Notes under the pieces: model-generated
What the model was told of the DNA's origin: nothing
Databases searched by the model: none
What the model saw: only the letters and a program-made list of their open reading frames with translations
Position numbers and translations under genes: made by a program
Shown: positions 27,342 to 36,251 of the stretch, in pieces
Layout: each line of letters starts with the position of its first letter
Position numbering within the stretch: position 1 is the first letter of the stretch
NCBI RefSeq assembly: GCF_001618385.1
Contig: NZ_BDCR01000003.1
Span: 558,001 to 622,000 of the forward strand
Reading direction: 5' to 3'
DNA length: 64,000 bases
DNA from: Paludibacter jiangxiensis
GTDB taxonomy: Bacteria > Bacteroidota > Bacteroidia > Bacteroidales > Paludibacteraceae

Positions 27342-28367
27342 TTAAAATTTAACGCCCGGATATCGTCTCAATACCTTCGCCATCGTGATGGCCAAATCAC
27401 CTGCAAGAGAGAAGCGTGAAGTGATGACTTTCAACAAAAAACGTTGCCATGCAGAAAATGGCAATTTAATTTCCGGATGCCGTTTTTCAACATCGGCAAA
27501 AAGGGAAGCATATTTCCTGCGCAAAGCAGGTGTGGTATGCAAAAGATAAGCCCCACGATCCATCAAACGCGCCTTGGCCAGATAGCTTTCAAAGCGCGGC
27601 AAATCGTTTTGCTGAATAAAAAAATCCTGAAGCAAGTCGAACATCCGTATCATCGACTCGAAATGAAGAGCCTGCTTACTTCCGCTGCTGTATGATCCCT
27701 GATTCGACTGATTGTAATAGTAAAGCGGATGATGGAAAACTGCTACCTTTTTGGCAAAATAAAAAAGCCGAACCGTAGCAAAATAATCTTCTCCGAAATT
27801 GATCCCTTCGGCCATTCTTATTTGGTGCGTAGTCCACAACGAGCGTTTGTAAAGAGTTCCCCACAAAGCCGCACGGGTTTCGTGAAAAGCAAGTCCTTCG
27901 ATATACGACTGCGAAGTTTCCGGGAAATTCTGCTTCACGACAGACACCTGAGATTCTCCCCGATAAGAGAAAAAGCTATCGGTAGTCACAATATCGGCCT
28001 GCTGTTGCACGGCCTGTCGCACTAACATTTCTACCGCATCCAGTTCCAGAAAATCATCGCTATCGACCCACAACAGGTAATCGCCGGTTGCTGCGTCGAG
28101 TAAGGTGTTCCGGGTCTGGCCAATGCCTTTATTGGCAACATGCGAAATGATTTGCACCCGATCTTTTCGTTCTGGATATTGTTCGATCGTTTGCTGCAAA
28201 ACAGACACACTGTTATCTATAGAACAATCGTTTACAAAGACAAATTCAATATTTTCATAACTCTGACCGCACAACGAATGCACACACTTTGCAATATAAT
28301 TCTCAACATTGTAGACCGGCACCAATATTGAAACCACGCTTCCGTATTGCAAGGCATCTGTTTTCAT
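27342..28367 (-). CDS. Glycosyltransferase family 2 protein
   Basis: This 341-residue GT-A inverting glycosyltransferase begins with the classical VSILVPVYNVENYIAKCVHSL motif (20-residue form), then FVFVNDCSIDNS, GIGQTRNTLLDAATGDYLLWVDSDD with the DxD metal site, and a C-terminal membrane-associating region. It overlaps the upstream gene by 4 bp and is 14 bp from the next. It is part of the polysaccharide locus; donor sugar unknown. Confidence 0.94.
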   Translation of the reverse strand: MKTDALQYGSVVSILVPVYNVENYIAKCVHSLCGQSYENIEFVFVNDCSIDNSVSVLQQTIEQYPERKDRVQIISHVANKGIGQTRNTLLDAATGDYLLWVDSDDFLELDAVEMLVRQAVQQQADIVTTDSFFSYRGESQVSVVKQNFPETSQSYIEGLAFHETRAALWGTLYKRSLWTTHQIRMAEGINFGEDYFATVRLFYFAKKVAVFHHPLYYYNQSNQGSYSSGSKQALHFESMIRMFDLLQDFFIQQNDLPRFESYLAKARLMDRGAYLLHTTPALRRKYASLFADVEKRHPEIKLPFSAWQRFLLKVITSRFSLAGDLAITMAKVLRRYPGVKF

Positions 28368-29293
28368 TCAGAAATCAGGTTAAGAAAGCTGCGGGCCGAG
28401 ATTTCATTCGTACCGTTGGCCAAAATCCATTCGCGGGGATGAAAAACGGAAAGGTCAGTATGTTGTACCAAAAGCGCTTCGAGTTCCTTCATGTCTCTAA
28501 AGAAACAGCCAGTTTCCTCGCTTAGGTAAGGCGCACTTGATGCTGCATAGTTTCTCAGCTTATATTGATAATTCCCCTGATTCCAGACAAATGTCGGGGT
28601 ATCGGAAGCCCACATTTCAAACAGGGCAATACCCTGAGTTTCGGTTGCCGAAAAGACAATGGCAAAGTCGACACCTGCCAGTTTTGCCTTCATTTCATCC
28701 TTGGTATAGCTTCCGTAAACAATCGATTCATAACCAATGTTCATGCTTTCCAGCAAAGCCTTACATTGTTCCGCCAGTTTTTTCTGCGGATATTTCAAAT
28801 AGAGCAGACAACGTCGTTTGTGCCCCGCCGTCAATTGTTTGGGAAGGTTCCATTCGTCGGGATCCACGCCACTACACCAGATCGCGATACGACCTTCCAC
28901 GGCAGGATTATCTTCTACAAACGCATCCAGGACCCATTGCGATGGAACCAGCATTTTATCGACAAGCCCGGATGCAATTATTCCGCCTTCGTCAGCCGAC
29001 GAAACCGCCACGTTGGGACCCACCGTCAGTCGTTTTATTTTACCTTTTTTCTTAAGACCAAGGGCAAAATTCAATGCCTCAAATCCGGATAACACATGAA
29101 CATGATCTCCGATCTCCGAACGACGGGTTACGTTGATGTTGTACTCAACGCCCAAGCGATTGAGGCCATCGGTAATCCCTGCCGTAACAGCGCCATGCCC
29201 ACGGGTATAGGCTGCTTCGCCGAAAAGTTTTCGTTTAATCCGTTTCAGCTTGTATATAAATGCAGTGCTGTTGTGTGTTAAAAGGGTCAGCAT
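28364..29293 (-). CDS. Glycosyltransferase-like protein, GT-B type
   Basis: This 309-residue protein shows two Rossmann-like halves joined near residue 185, with RLTVGPNVAVSS in the first half and FAIVFSATETQGIALFEMW in the second, resembling the donor-binding end of GT-B enzymes. It is shorter than typical GT4 proteins and I cannot place it in a numbered family. It overlaps the GT2 gene by 4 bp, and the flippase gene lies 25 bp upstream, so it belongs to the same transcript. Confidence 0.72.
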   Translation of the reverse strand: MLTLLTHNSTAFIYKLKRIKRKLFGEAAYTRGHGAVTAGITDGLNRLGVEYNINVTRRSEIGDHVHVLSGFEALNFALGLKKKGKIKRLTVGPNVAVSSADEGGIIASGLVDKMLVPSQWVLDAFVEDNPAVEGRIAIWCSGVDPDEWNLPKQLTAGHKRRCLLYLKYPQKKLAEQCKALLESMNIGYESIVYGSYTKDEMKAKLAGVDFAIVFSATETQGIALFEMWASDTPTFVWNQGNYQYKLRNYAASSAPYLSEETGCFFRDMKELEALLVQHTDLSVFHPREWILANGTNEISARSFLNLISE

Positions 29294-29318
29294 AAACTAT
29301 CTGATATTCAAATAATAT

Positions 29319-30722
29319 TTATTTCCAGCCGTGTTTAATTACATTTCCGATAAACCCAAAGTAATTTCCGGCCGTCAGTTGCAAATCTTTTTTGACCACC
29401 AAAGGCCATTTCCAGTACTGGTAAACCAGCTGAGACAAGCCAATTCCGAGAATAATGGAAGCCACGCCCAACGTAGAGAATTGCAGCAACAAAAATACGG
29501 CAATAAATGCAAGAAAGCCCGAAATAAGATTGGATTTGAAGAAAGGCACCTCGTTTTTTATCGTCAAAAAGGCGGTCGACATGCCGCTGTTTACTTCCAT
29601 GTATGAAATAATCAGGTAAATCACGATCAATCCACTGGCCAGGAAATTGGTTTTACTATGAATAAGCGCCATGAAATAAGGGCCTATCACCACAAATCCG
29701 GTACCGGCTATGATGTAGAAAAACAGTAAAAATGTGTTTGATTTCAACCACAATCGCTTCAGGCTCTCCATATCTCCGGTTACCCGATAATGCGTCATTT
29801 TGGGAAAATAGGTATTAAAAACAATCATCCCAATACTGGAAATCAGTTCAATAAACTGCCGTGTCGTACCAAACTCGCCGATCACCGTCAACGAAAGATA
29901 CAAAGGAGCCATCAGCAAAATACCCTGATACATCAGGAATCCCCGGATCACCGTCACACCCACTTTAAGAGCATTCGGAGTCATAACCGCCATGATCTCT
30001 TTCACGCTTTTCTTGTTGCTGCAGGCCATCTGCTGCTTAGTTTCTTTGTCGTAAAAAGTCGAATAACAAAGAATACGATTCACCACATCGCTTATCAATT
30101 GCCCGAATACCAACGAAATAAGACCAAAACCCAGTAACAACATGATAACGGACGACAGGATGCGTGAACCATGACCGATGATGACGATCTGTTGGTATTT
30201 TTTTACAAAACCACGCCCCAGCAACAATGAGCTATAATAGTATGTATAAAGCTGATAAGCAACTAAGATACCATAAACAATCCAGGCAATCCATACCGTG
30301 GTAATATTTCCCTGATAATTGTTTTTTTCAAAAATATAGGGCAAGTAAAAAGGAGATGCCACGAAAAAGACAAGCAAAAAAATACCGGCAATGATGGCAT
30401 AGTAACGCCTCATAGCCGCAATCAGGCTCCTGAGCAAGCCATAATCAATAGATTTATCGTTTTCAGCGACCGTAACGTAGCCTTCAGATTTCAATTCCTT
30501 GGCTCCACTGAAAACATAAGTAATATTGCGGGAGAAAGCATTGGAAAATCCGAAATCGAGCAGCGCCGCCAATCCGCCGATGGTCAGGAAAATATTCCAT
30601 AGGCCGACCTCCTTCGATGGCAACAAATGAAGCACCAAAGGAAGGACAAGCAGACCTGAGGCGATGCGCATGAAAGTTCCGGCAAAGTTCCAGATTACAT
30701 CTTTACGTCCAATTTGTTCCAT
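29319..30722 (-). CDS. Wzx-like polysaccharide flippase (MATE/MOP superfamily)
   Basis: This 467-residue integral membrane protein has about 12-14 hydrophobic segments and no soluble domain. The N-terminus (VIWNFAGTFMRIASGLLVLPLVL) and the PSKEVGLWNIFLTIGGLAALLDFGFSNAFSRNI stretch are typical of O-antigen/capsule flippases. It would move lipid-linked repeat units across the inner membrane. It lies between the epimerase genes (7 bp upstream) and the glycosyltransferase genes. No Wzy polymerase is evident within the block, so polymerisation may be encoded elsewhere or the product may be a short glycan. Confidence 0.9.
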   Translation of the reverse strand: MEQIGRKDVIWNFAGTFMRIASGLLVLPLVLHLLPSKEVGLWNIFLTIGGLAALLDFGFSNAFSRNITYVFSGAKELKSEGYVTVAENDKSIDYGLLRSLIAAMRRYYAIIAGIFLLVFFVASPFYLPYIFEKNNYQGNITTVWIAWIVYGILVAYQLYTYYYSSLLLGRGFVKKYQQIVIIGHGSRILSSVIMLLLGFGLISLVFGQLISDVVNRILCYSTFYDKETKQQMACSNKKSVKEIMAVMTPNALKVGVTVIRGFLMYQGILLMAPLYLSLTVIGEFGTTRQFIELISSIGMIVFNTYFPKMTHYRVTGDMESLKRLWLKSNTFLLFFYIIAGTGFVVIGPYFMALIHSKTNFLASGLIVIYLIISYMEVNSGMSTAFLTIKNEVPFFKSNLISGFLAFIAVFLLLQFSTLGVASIILGIGLSQLVYQYWKWPLVVKKDLQLTAGNYFGFIGNVIKHGWK

Positions 30723-30728
30723 TCAAAA

Positions 30729-31799
30729 TCAGGCTTTTGAAATTGTGTCGGCAATAATGTCAGAGGCATGACCATTGCCATATAAGTTGATAGAGAAATC
30801 GGGTTGATTCATTTTTGCTTTTTCAAAGGCGGCCATCAGCAATGCCTTGTCGGTACCAACCAGTGTGTTGAATCCACATGTAACGAGCTCCGTCCATTCA
30901 GTCTGTTCGCGCAGGGTGATGCAATGCTTTCCAAAGAAGAAAGCCTCTTTTTGTACACCTCCGCTATCGGTAACAACCATTTGGCAATGTTGTAAAAGCC
31001 GAATCATATCGAAATAGCCCACCGGATCTATAACACGGCATTGCAATTCGATTCCGTTTTGTTGCAGAATAGCTCGGGTACGCGGATGCAACGGCAACAC
31101 CACTGGAGTTTTCCGGTTAATCTCGTTCAATCCTTCGATCAATTGACGTAGCTTTTGCACATCATCGGTATTTTCTTGCCGGTGAATAGTTGCCAGTACA
31201 AATTCTTTGAGACCTAAATTCTCAATGATAGTCGATTTCAACGCTGCTTTCTTGGCATAAAAAAGCGCAGCATCGAGCATCACATCTCCGCTTTGAACCA
31301 CTTGTACCGCAAAATTACGGAAGCCTTCGTTGTCAAGGTTTTGAACGGCAGTATCGGTAGGGCAAAACAAAATATCGGAGATGCGGTCGGTCAGGATGCG
31401 GTTGATCTCTTCGGGCATCTGCCGGTTGAACGAGCGCAAACCTGCCTCTACATGAATTACATGAATGTGCAGTTTGGAAGCTGCCAGTGCACCGGCCAAA
31501 GTAGAGTTAGTATCGCCGAAAACCATCAGAGCTTCGGGTTGCTCTTTGAGCAAAATGTTTTCGATTCCTTCGAGCATGCGCCCGGTCATCGCTCCGTGAT
31601 TCAAACCATGAATGTCGAGATTATAGGCTGGTTTCGGGATCTCCATCTCCTCAAAAAAGACCTCCGACATATTGGCGTCGTAATGTTGCCCGGTGTGTAC
31701 CAGAATCTCTTCTATACCATGCTGCTTTAGCGACCGCGATACAGCTGCCGCTTTCACAAACTGAGGTCTTGCCCCTACTATGGTAAGAATGCGCTTCAT
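30729..31799 (-). CDS. wecB: UDP-N-acetylglucosamine 2-epimerase, non-hydrolysing (WecB-like), first copy
   Basis: This enzyme interconverts UDP-GlcNAc and UDP-ManNAc in the cytosol. Motifs are typical: KRILTIVGARPQFVKAAAVS, VHTGQHYDANMSEVFFEEM, VFGDTNSTLAGALAA, HVEAGLRSFNRQMPEEINR (the catalytic HxEAGxR), and VTDSGGVQKEAFFFGK near the C-terminus. I use the ATG at 31799; one two codons earlier at 31805 is equally possible. A second, divergent paralogue lies 15 bp upstream in the same operon, so the two may act on different UDP-sugars. Confidence 0.93.
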   Translation of the reverse strand: MKRILTIVGARPQFVKAAAVSRSLKQHGIEEILVHTGQHYDANMSEVFFEEMEIPKPAYNLDIHGLNHGAMTGRMLEGIENILLKEQPEALMVFGDTNSTLAGALAASKLHIHVIHVEAGLRSFNRQMPEEINRILTDRISDILFCPTDTAVQNLDNEGFRNFAVQVVQSGDVMLDAALFYAKKAALKSTIIENLGLKEFVLATIHRQENTDDVQKLRQLIEGLNEINRKTPVVLPLHPRTRAILQQNGIELQCRVIDPVGYFDMIRLLQHCQMVVTDSGGVQKEAFFFGKHCITLREQTEWTELVTCGFNTLVGTDKALLMAAFEKAKMNQPDFSINLYGNGHASDIIADTISKA

Positions 31800-31814
31800 G
31801 GTCAACTCATCAAA

Positions 31815-32930
31815 TTAAAGCGTTTCCAGAATAGCGACAATGCGTTGTGCCGTCTTGCCATCCCAATATTTCGGGTTGTTTCCGGTCTTTCCTTCTCCCC
31901 TGACAATAGCAGCCGCTTCGGCTTCGATATCGTCGATCTTAATCAGCTTATTGCTGCCTTCCCAAACGGTCACAGGGCGTTCGGTATTAGGGCGCACTGT
32001 GAGGCAGGGAATATTGAGATGGGTGGTCTCCTCCTGAATGCCTCCTGAATCGGTCAGAGCAAATTTGGCACGACTCACCAAATGGATAAATTCCAGGTAG
32101 CCAAGCGGCTCAATCAGGTACAGGTTCGGAAATGACGAGATCGTTTCCAGCAAACCGAACTGCTGAATATTTTTATATGTTCTTGGATGAATGGGAAATA
32201 CGAGTGGAATTTGCTGCGATACCGCTCCCCAGATATTTACTAAACGTTCCAGCGATGCTTTTTCGTCCACGTTAGACGGGCGATGGAAAGTCATTACGCC
32301 GTAACCGCTCGCCGAGAGGTCGTTGATATCGATCTTGCCCGGTTTGTTGAGCAGACCGAATACCTGCGGAGCTCCGGCAGCTTTTGCCAGATTGGCTTCA
32401 AGGGTATCGATCATCAGGTTGCCCACCATAAAGATTTTTTCTTGCGCAACGTTCTCTTTCAACAGGTTTTCGTCGGCATCGGCGCTGGTGGTAAAGAAAT
32501 AGTCACTAATGGAGTCGGTCACCAGACGATTGATCTCTTCAGGCATGGTACGGTCGTTGCTGCGCAGGCCGGCTTCGTAGTGTATTGTTTTTATATTCAA
32601 TTTAGCAGCCACCAAAACGCAGGCAGCAGTACTGTTCACATCACCTACTACCAGTACAAAATCGGGGATCTCGTCAAGGCAAACTTTTTCAAAGCCCGTC
32701 ATTATTCGGGCGGTTTGCTGGGCATGCGATGCAGAACCTACTTCGAGGTTGATATTTGGAGCCGGAATGCCGAGTTCTTCAAAGAAACGGCCCGACATTT
32801 GGGTATCGTAATGTTGTCCGGTGTGCACCAACACAGCCTCGAGCTGAGGATGATTTTTCAGTTCATGCATCAAAGGCGCTATTTTCATAAAGTTGGGACG
32901 CGCACCGCAAACAAGGATAATTTTTTTCAT
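31815..32930 (-). CDS. UDP-N-acetylglucosamine 2-epimerase family protein (WecB-like), second copy
   Basis: This 371-residue protein starts MKKIILVCGARPNFMKIAPL; the frame is open to 32951 but the extra seven codons are not family-like. It has VHTGQHYDTQMSGRFFEEL, VVGDVNSTAACVLVA, HYEAGLRSNDRTMPEEINR and LTDSGGIQEETTHLNIPC. The HYEAG variant and overall divergence from the neighbouring copy suggest another substrate, for example a UDP-2,3-diacetamido sugar as for WbpI-type enzymes, but this is speculation. It is in line with the polysaccharide operon. Confidence 0.9.
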   Translation of the reverse strand: MKKIILVCGARPNFMKIAPLMHELKNHPQLEAVLVHTGQHYDTQMSGRFFEELGIPAPNINLEVGSASHAQQTARIMTGFEKVCLDEIPDFVLVVGDVNSTAACVLVAAKLNIKTIHYEAGLRSNDRTMPEEINRLVTDSISDYFFTTSADADENLLKENVAQEKIFMVGNLMIDTLEANLAKAAGAPQVFGLLNKPGKIDINDLSASGYGVMTFHRPSNVDEKASLERLVNIWGAVSQQIPLVFPIHPRTYKNIQQFGLLETISSFPNLYLIEPLGYLEFIHLVSRAKFALTDSGGIQEETTHLNIPCLTVRPNTERPVTVWEGSNKLIKIDDIEAEAAAIVRGEGKTGNNPKYWDGKTAQRIVAILETL

Positions 32931-33018
32931 TTTTCGGGAACAAAGAGCCAAGAACCAAGATTCAAGACTAATATTTATTTGGTACTGAATACTGAATAGT
33001 GCTAACTGTGGACTTTTA

Positions 33019-34314
33019 TTATTTTGTTATATCATCGAGCAGCCCGGCCATCACGCCACACTGTGCACGACGGGAATATTGTTCGTAACCGCTGGCCGAA
33101 GAGGTCAACGTTCCGGTTTGGTATTTCGCGAAAAGATCAAGTAGCATCTTTTTCATGCCTTCCACATCGTCGAAATCGACAATCACGCCTGAACCGGTTT
33201 GGTTCAACACTTTTGCGATGTCGCTGCCTGACGGTCCGATGGCCAGCGTAGGGCGACCCGAAGCCATATACTCGTAGAGTTTGCCGGTAAGAATTCCGTT
33301 GGCGTTAGGCGTATTGTTGATCAGCAAAAGCAACATCTGCGCTTTCTGCTGAAATGCAACCGCATCTTTATGAGAAAGATAGCCAACTTTTTCGACATAG
33401 TCGCCTAGTTGATATTTTTCAATATCTTCAAAAACCACCGCTTCGATATTGCCCACCAACTTGATTTTAATCTTCGATGCGAGTTCTTTATTTTCGGGCA
33501 ACAGTTCACTCAAGGCTTTCCACAACACTTTCGGGTTACGCGCTGCATTGACACTTCCGATATGCACCAGAGAAAACTCTTCATCGACCGCAACATCCTG
33601 TCCGGCAACATCGGCTTCGTCGTATCCGTTATGCACCAAAGCGATTTTCTTAGGTCCCTTGGCTTCAAATTCGGAGCACCAGGTAGGGGTTACACTCACC
33701 ACGCAATCGGCTTCCGAAATCACCTGCTGCTCGCGGCGATGATGCAATTTATCGGCCAGCCATGTAAGATTCAGCTCTTTATAAAAATCGATATTGGTCC
33801 ACGGATCGCGAAAATCGGCAATCCATGGTATGTTTGTTTTGCGGTGCAATTTCAGTGCGATAATATGCATGGAATGAGGCGGTCCTGTAGAAATAATTGC
33901 ATCCACAGGATTGTTACTGAGATATTCGGACAGGTATTTCACCGAAGGATTTATCCAGAAACAACGCGGATCGGGAATCAACAGGTTGCCACGCAATGCC
34001 AGCGCCAGTTTGTGAATAGCACCTCCCTTTTTGCCGCCGGCAGCATATGCCACATTGACCTTTTTCCCTTTGTTGCCCGTCAATGCTTTATAAATCTCAT
34101 ACGGTTCCCAGATTTTTGTTTTCAGCACCTCGGTATCGGACGATACATCCTGCAACAAACTTTGGTCTTCAATGGCAAAATCGGGATTTTCAGGAGTGTA
34201 AATTACAGGTTGCCAGCCATATTGAGGTAAGTATTTAGCAAATTTCAGCCATCGCTGCACGCCAGACCCTCCGGAAGGAGGCCAGTAATAGGTAATAATC
34301 AATACTTTGCGCAT
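33019..34314 (-). CDS. Glycosyltransferase family 4 protein
   Basis: This 431-residue GT4-like protein begins RKVLIITYYWPPSGGSGVQRW, the Gly-rich acceptor-domain motif of this subfamily. It contains STGPPHSMHIIALKL, PWIADFRDPWTN and a C-terminal NGILTGKLYEYMASGRPTLA site (E in KLYEYM). It is the most upstream glycosyltransferase in the minus-strand block and is separated from the epimerases by 88 bp containing a short repeat. The S41 peptidase gene stops 7 bp upstream, so read-through from there is possible. Confidence 0.92.
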   Translation of the reverse strand: MRKVLIITYYWPPSGGSGVQRWLKFAKYLPQYGWQPVIYTPENPDFAIEDQSLLQDVSSDTEVLKTKIWEPYEIYKALTGNKGKKVNVAYAAGGKKGGAIHKLALALRGNLLIPDPRCFWINPSVKYLSEYLSNNPVDAIISTGPPHSMHIIALKLHRKTNIPWIADFRDPWTNIDFYKELNLTWLADKLHHRREQQVISEADCVVSVTPTWCSEFEAKGPKKIALVHNGYDEADVAGQDVAVDEEFSLVHIGSVNAARNPKVLWKALSELLPENKELASKIKIKLVGNIEAVVFEDIEKYQLGDYVEKVGYLSHKDAVAFQQKAQMLLLLINNTPNANGILTGKLYEYMASGRPTLAIGPSGSDIAKVLNQTGSGVIVDFDDVEGMKKMLLDLFAKYQTGTLTSSASGYEQYSRRAQCGVMAGLLDDITK

Positions 34315-34320
34315 AGCGAA

Positions 34321-35979
34321 TTATTTCCCCAGTATTTTATTGTAAGCACTCATATCTTTGAACAACTCTTCAGCTTTCAACAAGGTCTTATCCTGAGGTA
34401 ATGCATAACGTACCACGCCTTTCTGGTAGTAGTAACGCTTCACAATTTCAGCATTGATAAGATTGGTTATATCCTTACGGAAAGTATCTAAATCCTTGTC
34501 AATATTCGGAGTCAGTTTAGCCTGTAACGCTTTGAAATCGGCAGCGGCCACTTCATCGTAACCTTCAATTTTCGCCGTCGCCATCAAATTCTTCAACAAT
34601 TTATCGCATTGAAGAGTATAAGTAAACTTCTTATCCTTGGTAAATTGTTTGAATTGATCATATTCCGCATCCGTAATTCTGAACTTTTCCGGTTCTGCAA
34701 TAGACGCGTGTGTTAGAGCATATTGAGAGGCAAAATCAAAAATAATATTCTGGTTCATCAGATAATACGCAATGCTCACTTTCATAGAATCTTTCACTTC
34801 CACATCGGGGCGGATTCCACCGCCATCGCGCACCGTACGGCCAATTTTTGTTTTGAACTCATGGGTAAGGCTATCGGCAACATGTATAGGAGTACCGTCA
34901 TCCGTGCGATTTGAATAATCAATCGCCTGAATACAACGTCCGCTTGGAATATAGTATTTAGCGGTGGTAACTTTGAGGTGTCCTTCGTAAGGCAACTGGC
35001 GAATAGACTGTACCAGCCCTTTTCCAAAAGTACGAACCCCGATTATCACAGCACGATCCAAATCCTGCAGCGAACCGCTTAAGATCTCGGAAGCCGAAGC
35101 TGTATTTTGTGACACCAGAATTGCCAACGGCATGTCGGGCAATATCGGTTCGTTGATAGTACGGTAAGTGCGATCCCACTGTTTGAGTTTTCCGCGTGTC
35201 GAAACCACTTCTGTATTCTTAGGGACAAAGAAACCTACCATTTTCACCGCCTCATCAATAATTCCGCCCCCATTGTCACGAAGGTCGATTACCACCGAAG
35301 TTACGTGGTATTTATTCTTTAGTTCCAGCAATGCTGCCCGCATTTCTTCTGCAGCGCTGTTGGTGAATTCATTGAGCAGCACGTATCCTGTATTATTACC
35401 AACGACTCCATAGTAAACCACCGGATTAATTGTAATCCGTTCACGCATCACATCGAAAGAACGCACCTTGGTTTCTCCCGGACGCTGCACCTTAATTTTT
35501 ACAATGGTTTTGGGTTGTCCTTTCAACAAAGCGCTAACCTCCGAAGTTGATTTTCCTTTCAGGTTCAAGCCATCCAGTTCAACCAACACATCACCCGCTT
35601 TAAGTCCTGCTTTTGCCGCCGGTTTTCCTTCATACGGTTCTGAAATAAATACCTGTCCCGATCTGCCTCCAATCAAAGCTCCGATGCCGGCATATTCGCC
35701 GGTAGTCATCATTTTGAGTTCATCCGTCTCTTCTTTTGGCATATAAACCGTATAAGGATCAAGGCCTTCCAGCATATTATCGATACCGGAACGTATCGTT
35801 TTATCATAGTTCAGTGTATCAACATAGAAGGCGTCAAGCTCTCTAACCACACTGTTGAACACATCCATATTTTTGCTCAGAGAAAAACGTCTTTCATTAG
35901 CATCCTGTTGAGCAATCACCCCAAAGGATACCACGAGCAATGTTATAATCAGTAAGGAGAATTTACTAAATCGAATCAT
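34321..35979 (-). CDS. S41-family C-terminal processing peptidase
   Basis: This 552-residue periplasmic serine protease has a signal peptide (LLIITLLVVSFGVIAQ). A PDZ domain lies at about 90-170 (GIGALIGGRSGQVFISEPYEGKPAAKAGLKAGDVLVELDG), followed by the S41 catalytic core: VVIDLRDNGGG, then the nucleophile Ser in NTASASEILSG and the Lys in GVRTFGKGLVQ. A C-terminal helical extension of about 170 residues is typical of Bacteroidota Ctp proteins. The reaction is cleavage of non-polar C-termini of exported proteins. A minus-strand TACTTTTG box at 36005-36012 could be its promoter. Confidence 0.95.
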   Translation of the reverse strand: MIRFSKFSLLIITLLVVSFGVIAQQDANERRFSLSKNMDVFNSVVRELDAFYVDTLNYDKTIRSGIDNMLEGLDPYTVYMPKEETDELKMMTTGEYAGIGALIGGRSGQVFISEPYEGKPAAKAGLKAGDVLVELDGLNLKGKSTSEVSALLKGQPKTIVKIKVQRPGETKVRSFDVMRERITINPVVYYGVVGNNTGYVLLNEFTNSAAEEMRAALLELKNKYHVTSVVIDLRDNGGGIIDEAVKMVGFFVPKNTEVVSTRGKLKQWDRTYRTINEPILPDMPLAILVSQNTASASEILSGSLQDLDRAVIIGVRTFGKGLVQSIRQLPYEGHLKVTTAKYYIPSGRCIQAIDYSNRTDDGTPIHVADSLTHEFKTKIGRTVRDGGGIRPDVEVKDSMKVSIAYYLMNQNIIFDFASQYALTHASIAEPEKFRITDAEYDQFKQFTKDKKFTYTLQCDKLLKNLMATAKIEGYDEVAAADFKALQAKLTPNIDKDLDTFRKDITNLINAEIVKRYYYQKGVVRYALPQDKTLLKAEELFKDMSAYNKILGK

Positions 35980-36004
35980 GTAGTAAGTTTGCTATAAATT
36001 TGTG

Positions 36005-36012
36005 CAAAAGTA
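36005..36012 (-). promoter_or_regulatory. -7 promoter box upstream of the S41 peptidase gene
   Basis: On the minus strand this reads TACTTTTG, matching TAnnTTTG, 25 bp upstream of the start at 35979. I see no TTTG at the expected -33 spacing. It may drive the peptidase gene and possibly the downstream polysaccharide block. Confidence 0.4.
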
Positions 36013-36101
36013 CGTATTATTTTCGGGAAACCTTATTTGTTAAAAGTAAAAATGATTAAGTGCTAAACACCTAACAGAAAGAACTTTCATCTCTCTTGAG
36101 A

Positions 36102-36182
36102 ATAATTTCAGGATTCAAAGGTTTCAAGATTCGAAAATGGGGAGATACCTCTGGTTTGGAATGATTAGAATCCTGAAATTAT
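36102..36182. repeat. 15-bp perfect inverted repeat with 51-bp loop
   Basis: ATAATTTCAGGATTC at 36102-36116 is the exact reverse complement of 36168-36182. A related shorter sequence (TTTCAAGATTC) occurs in the loop. It lies in the 270-bp divergent region between the S41 peptidase and the FAD-dependent dehydrogenase, just upstream of the latter's promoter. It could be a regulatory site, a small mobile-element remnant or a dispersed repeat. Confidence 0.5.
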
Positions 36183-36197
36183 GGGACATAACACACA

Positions 36198-36230
36198 TTT
36201 GACGAATCGGAGGTTTAATGCCTATCTTTG
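36198..36230 (+). promoter_or_regulatory. Canonical Bacteroidota promoter of the FAD-dependent dehydrogenase gene
   Basis: TTTG (36198-36201), a 21-bp spacer and TATCTTTG (36223-36230) match the TTTG-N19-21-TAnnTTTG consensus exactly. The box ends 21 bp before the ATG at 36252. This is the best promoter match in the window. Confidence 0.7.
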
Positions 36231-36251
36231 CACTCTCTAATAAAATAGTTT

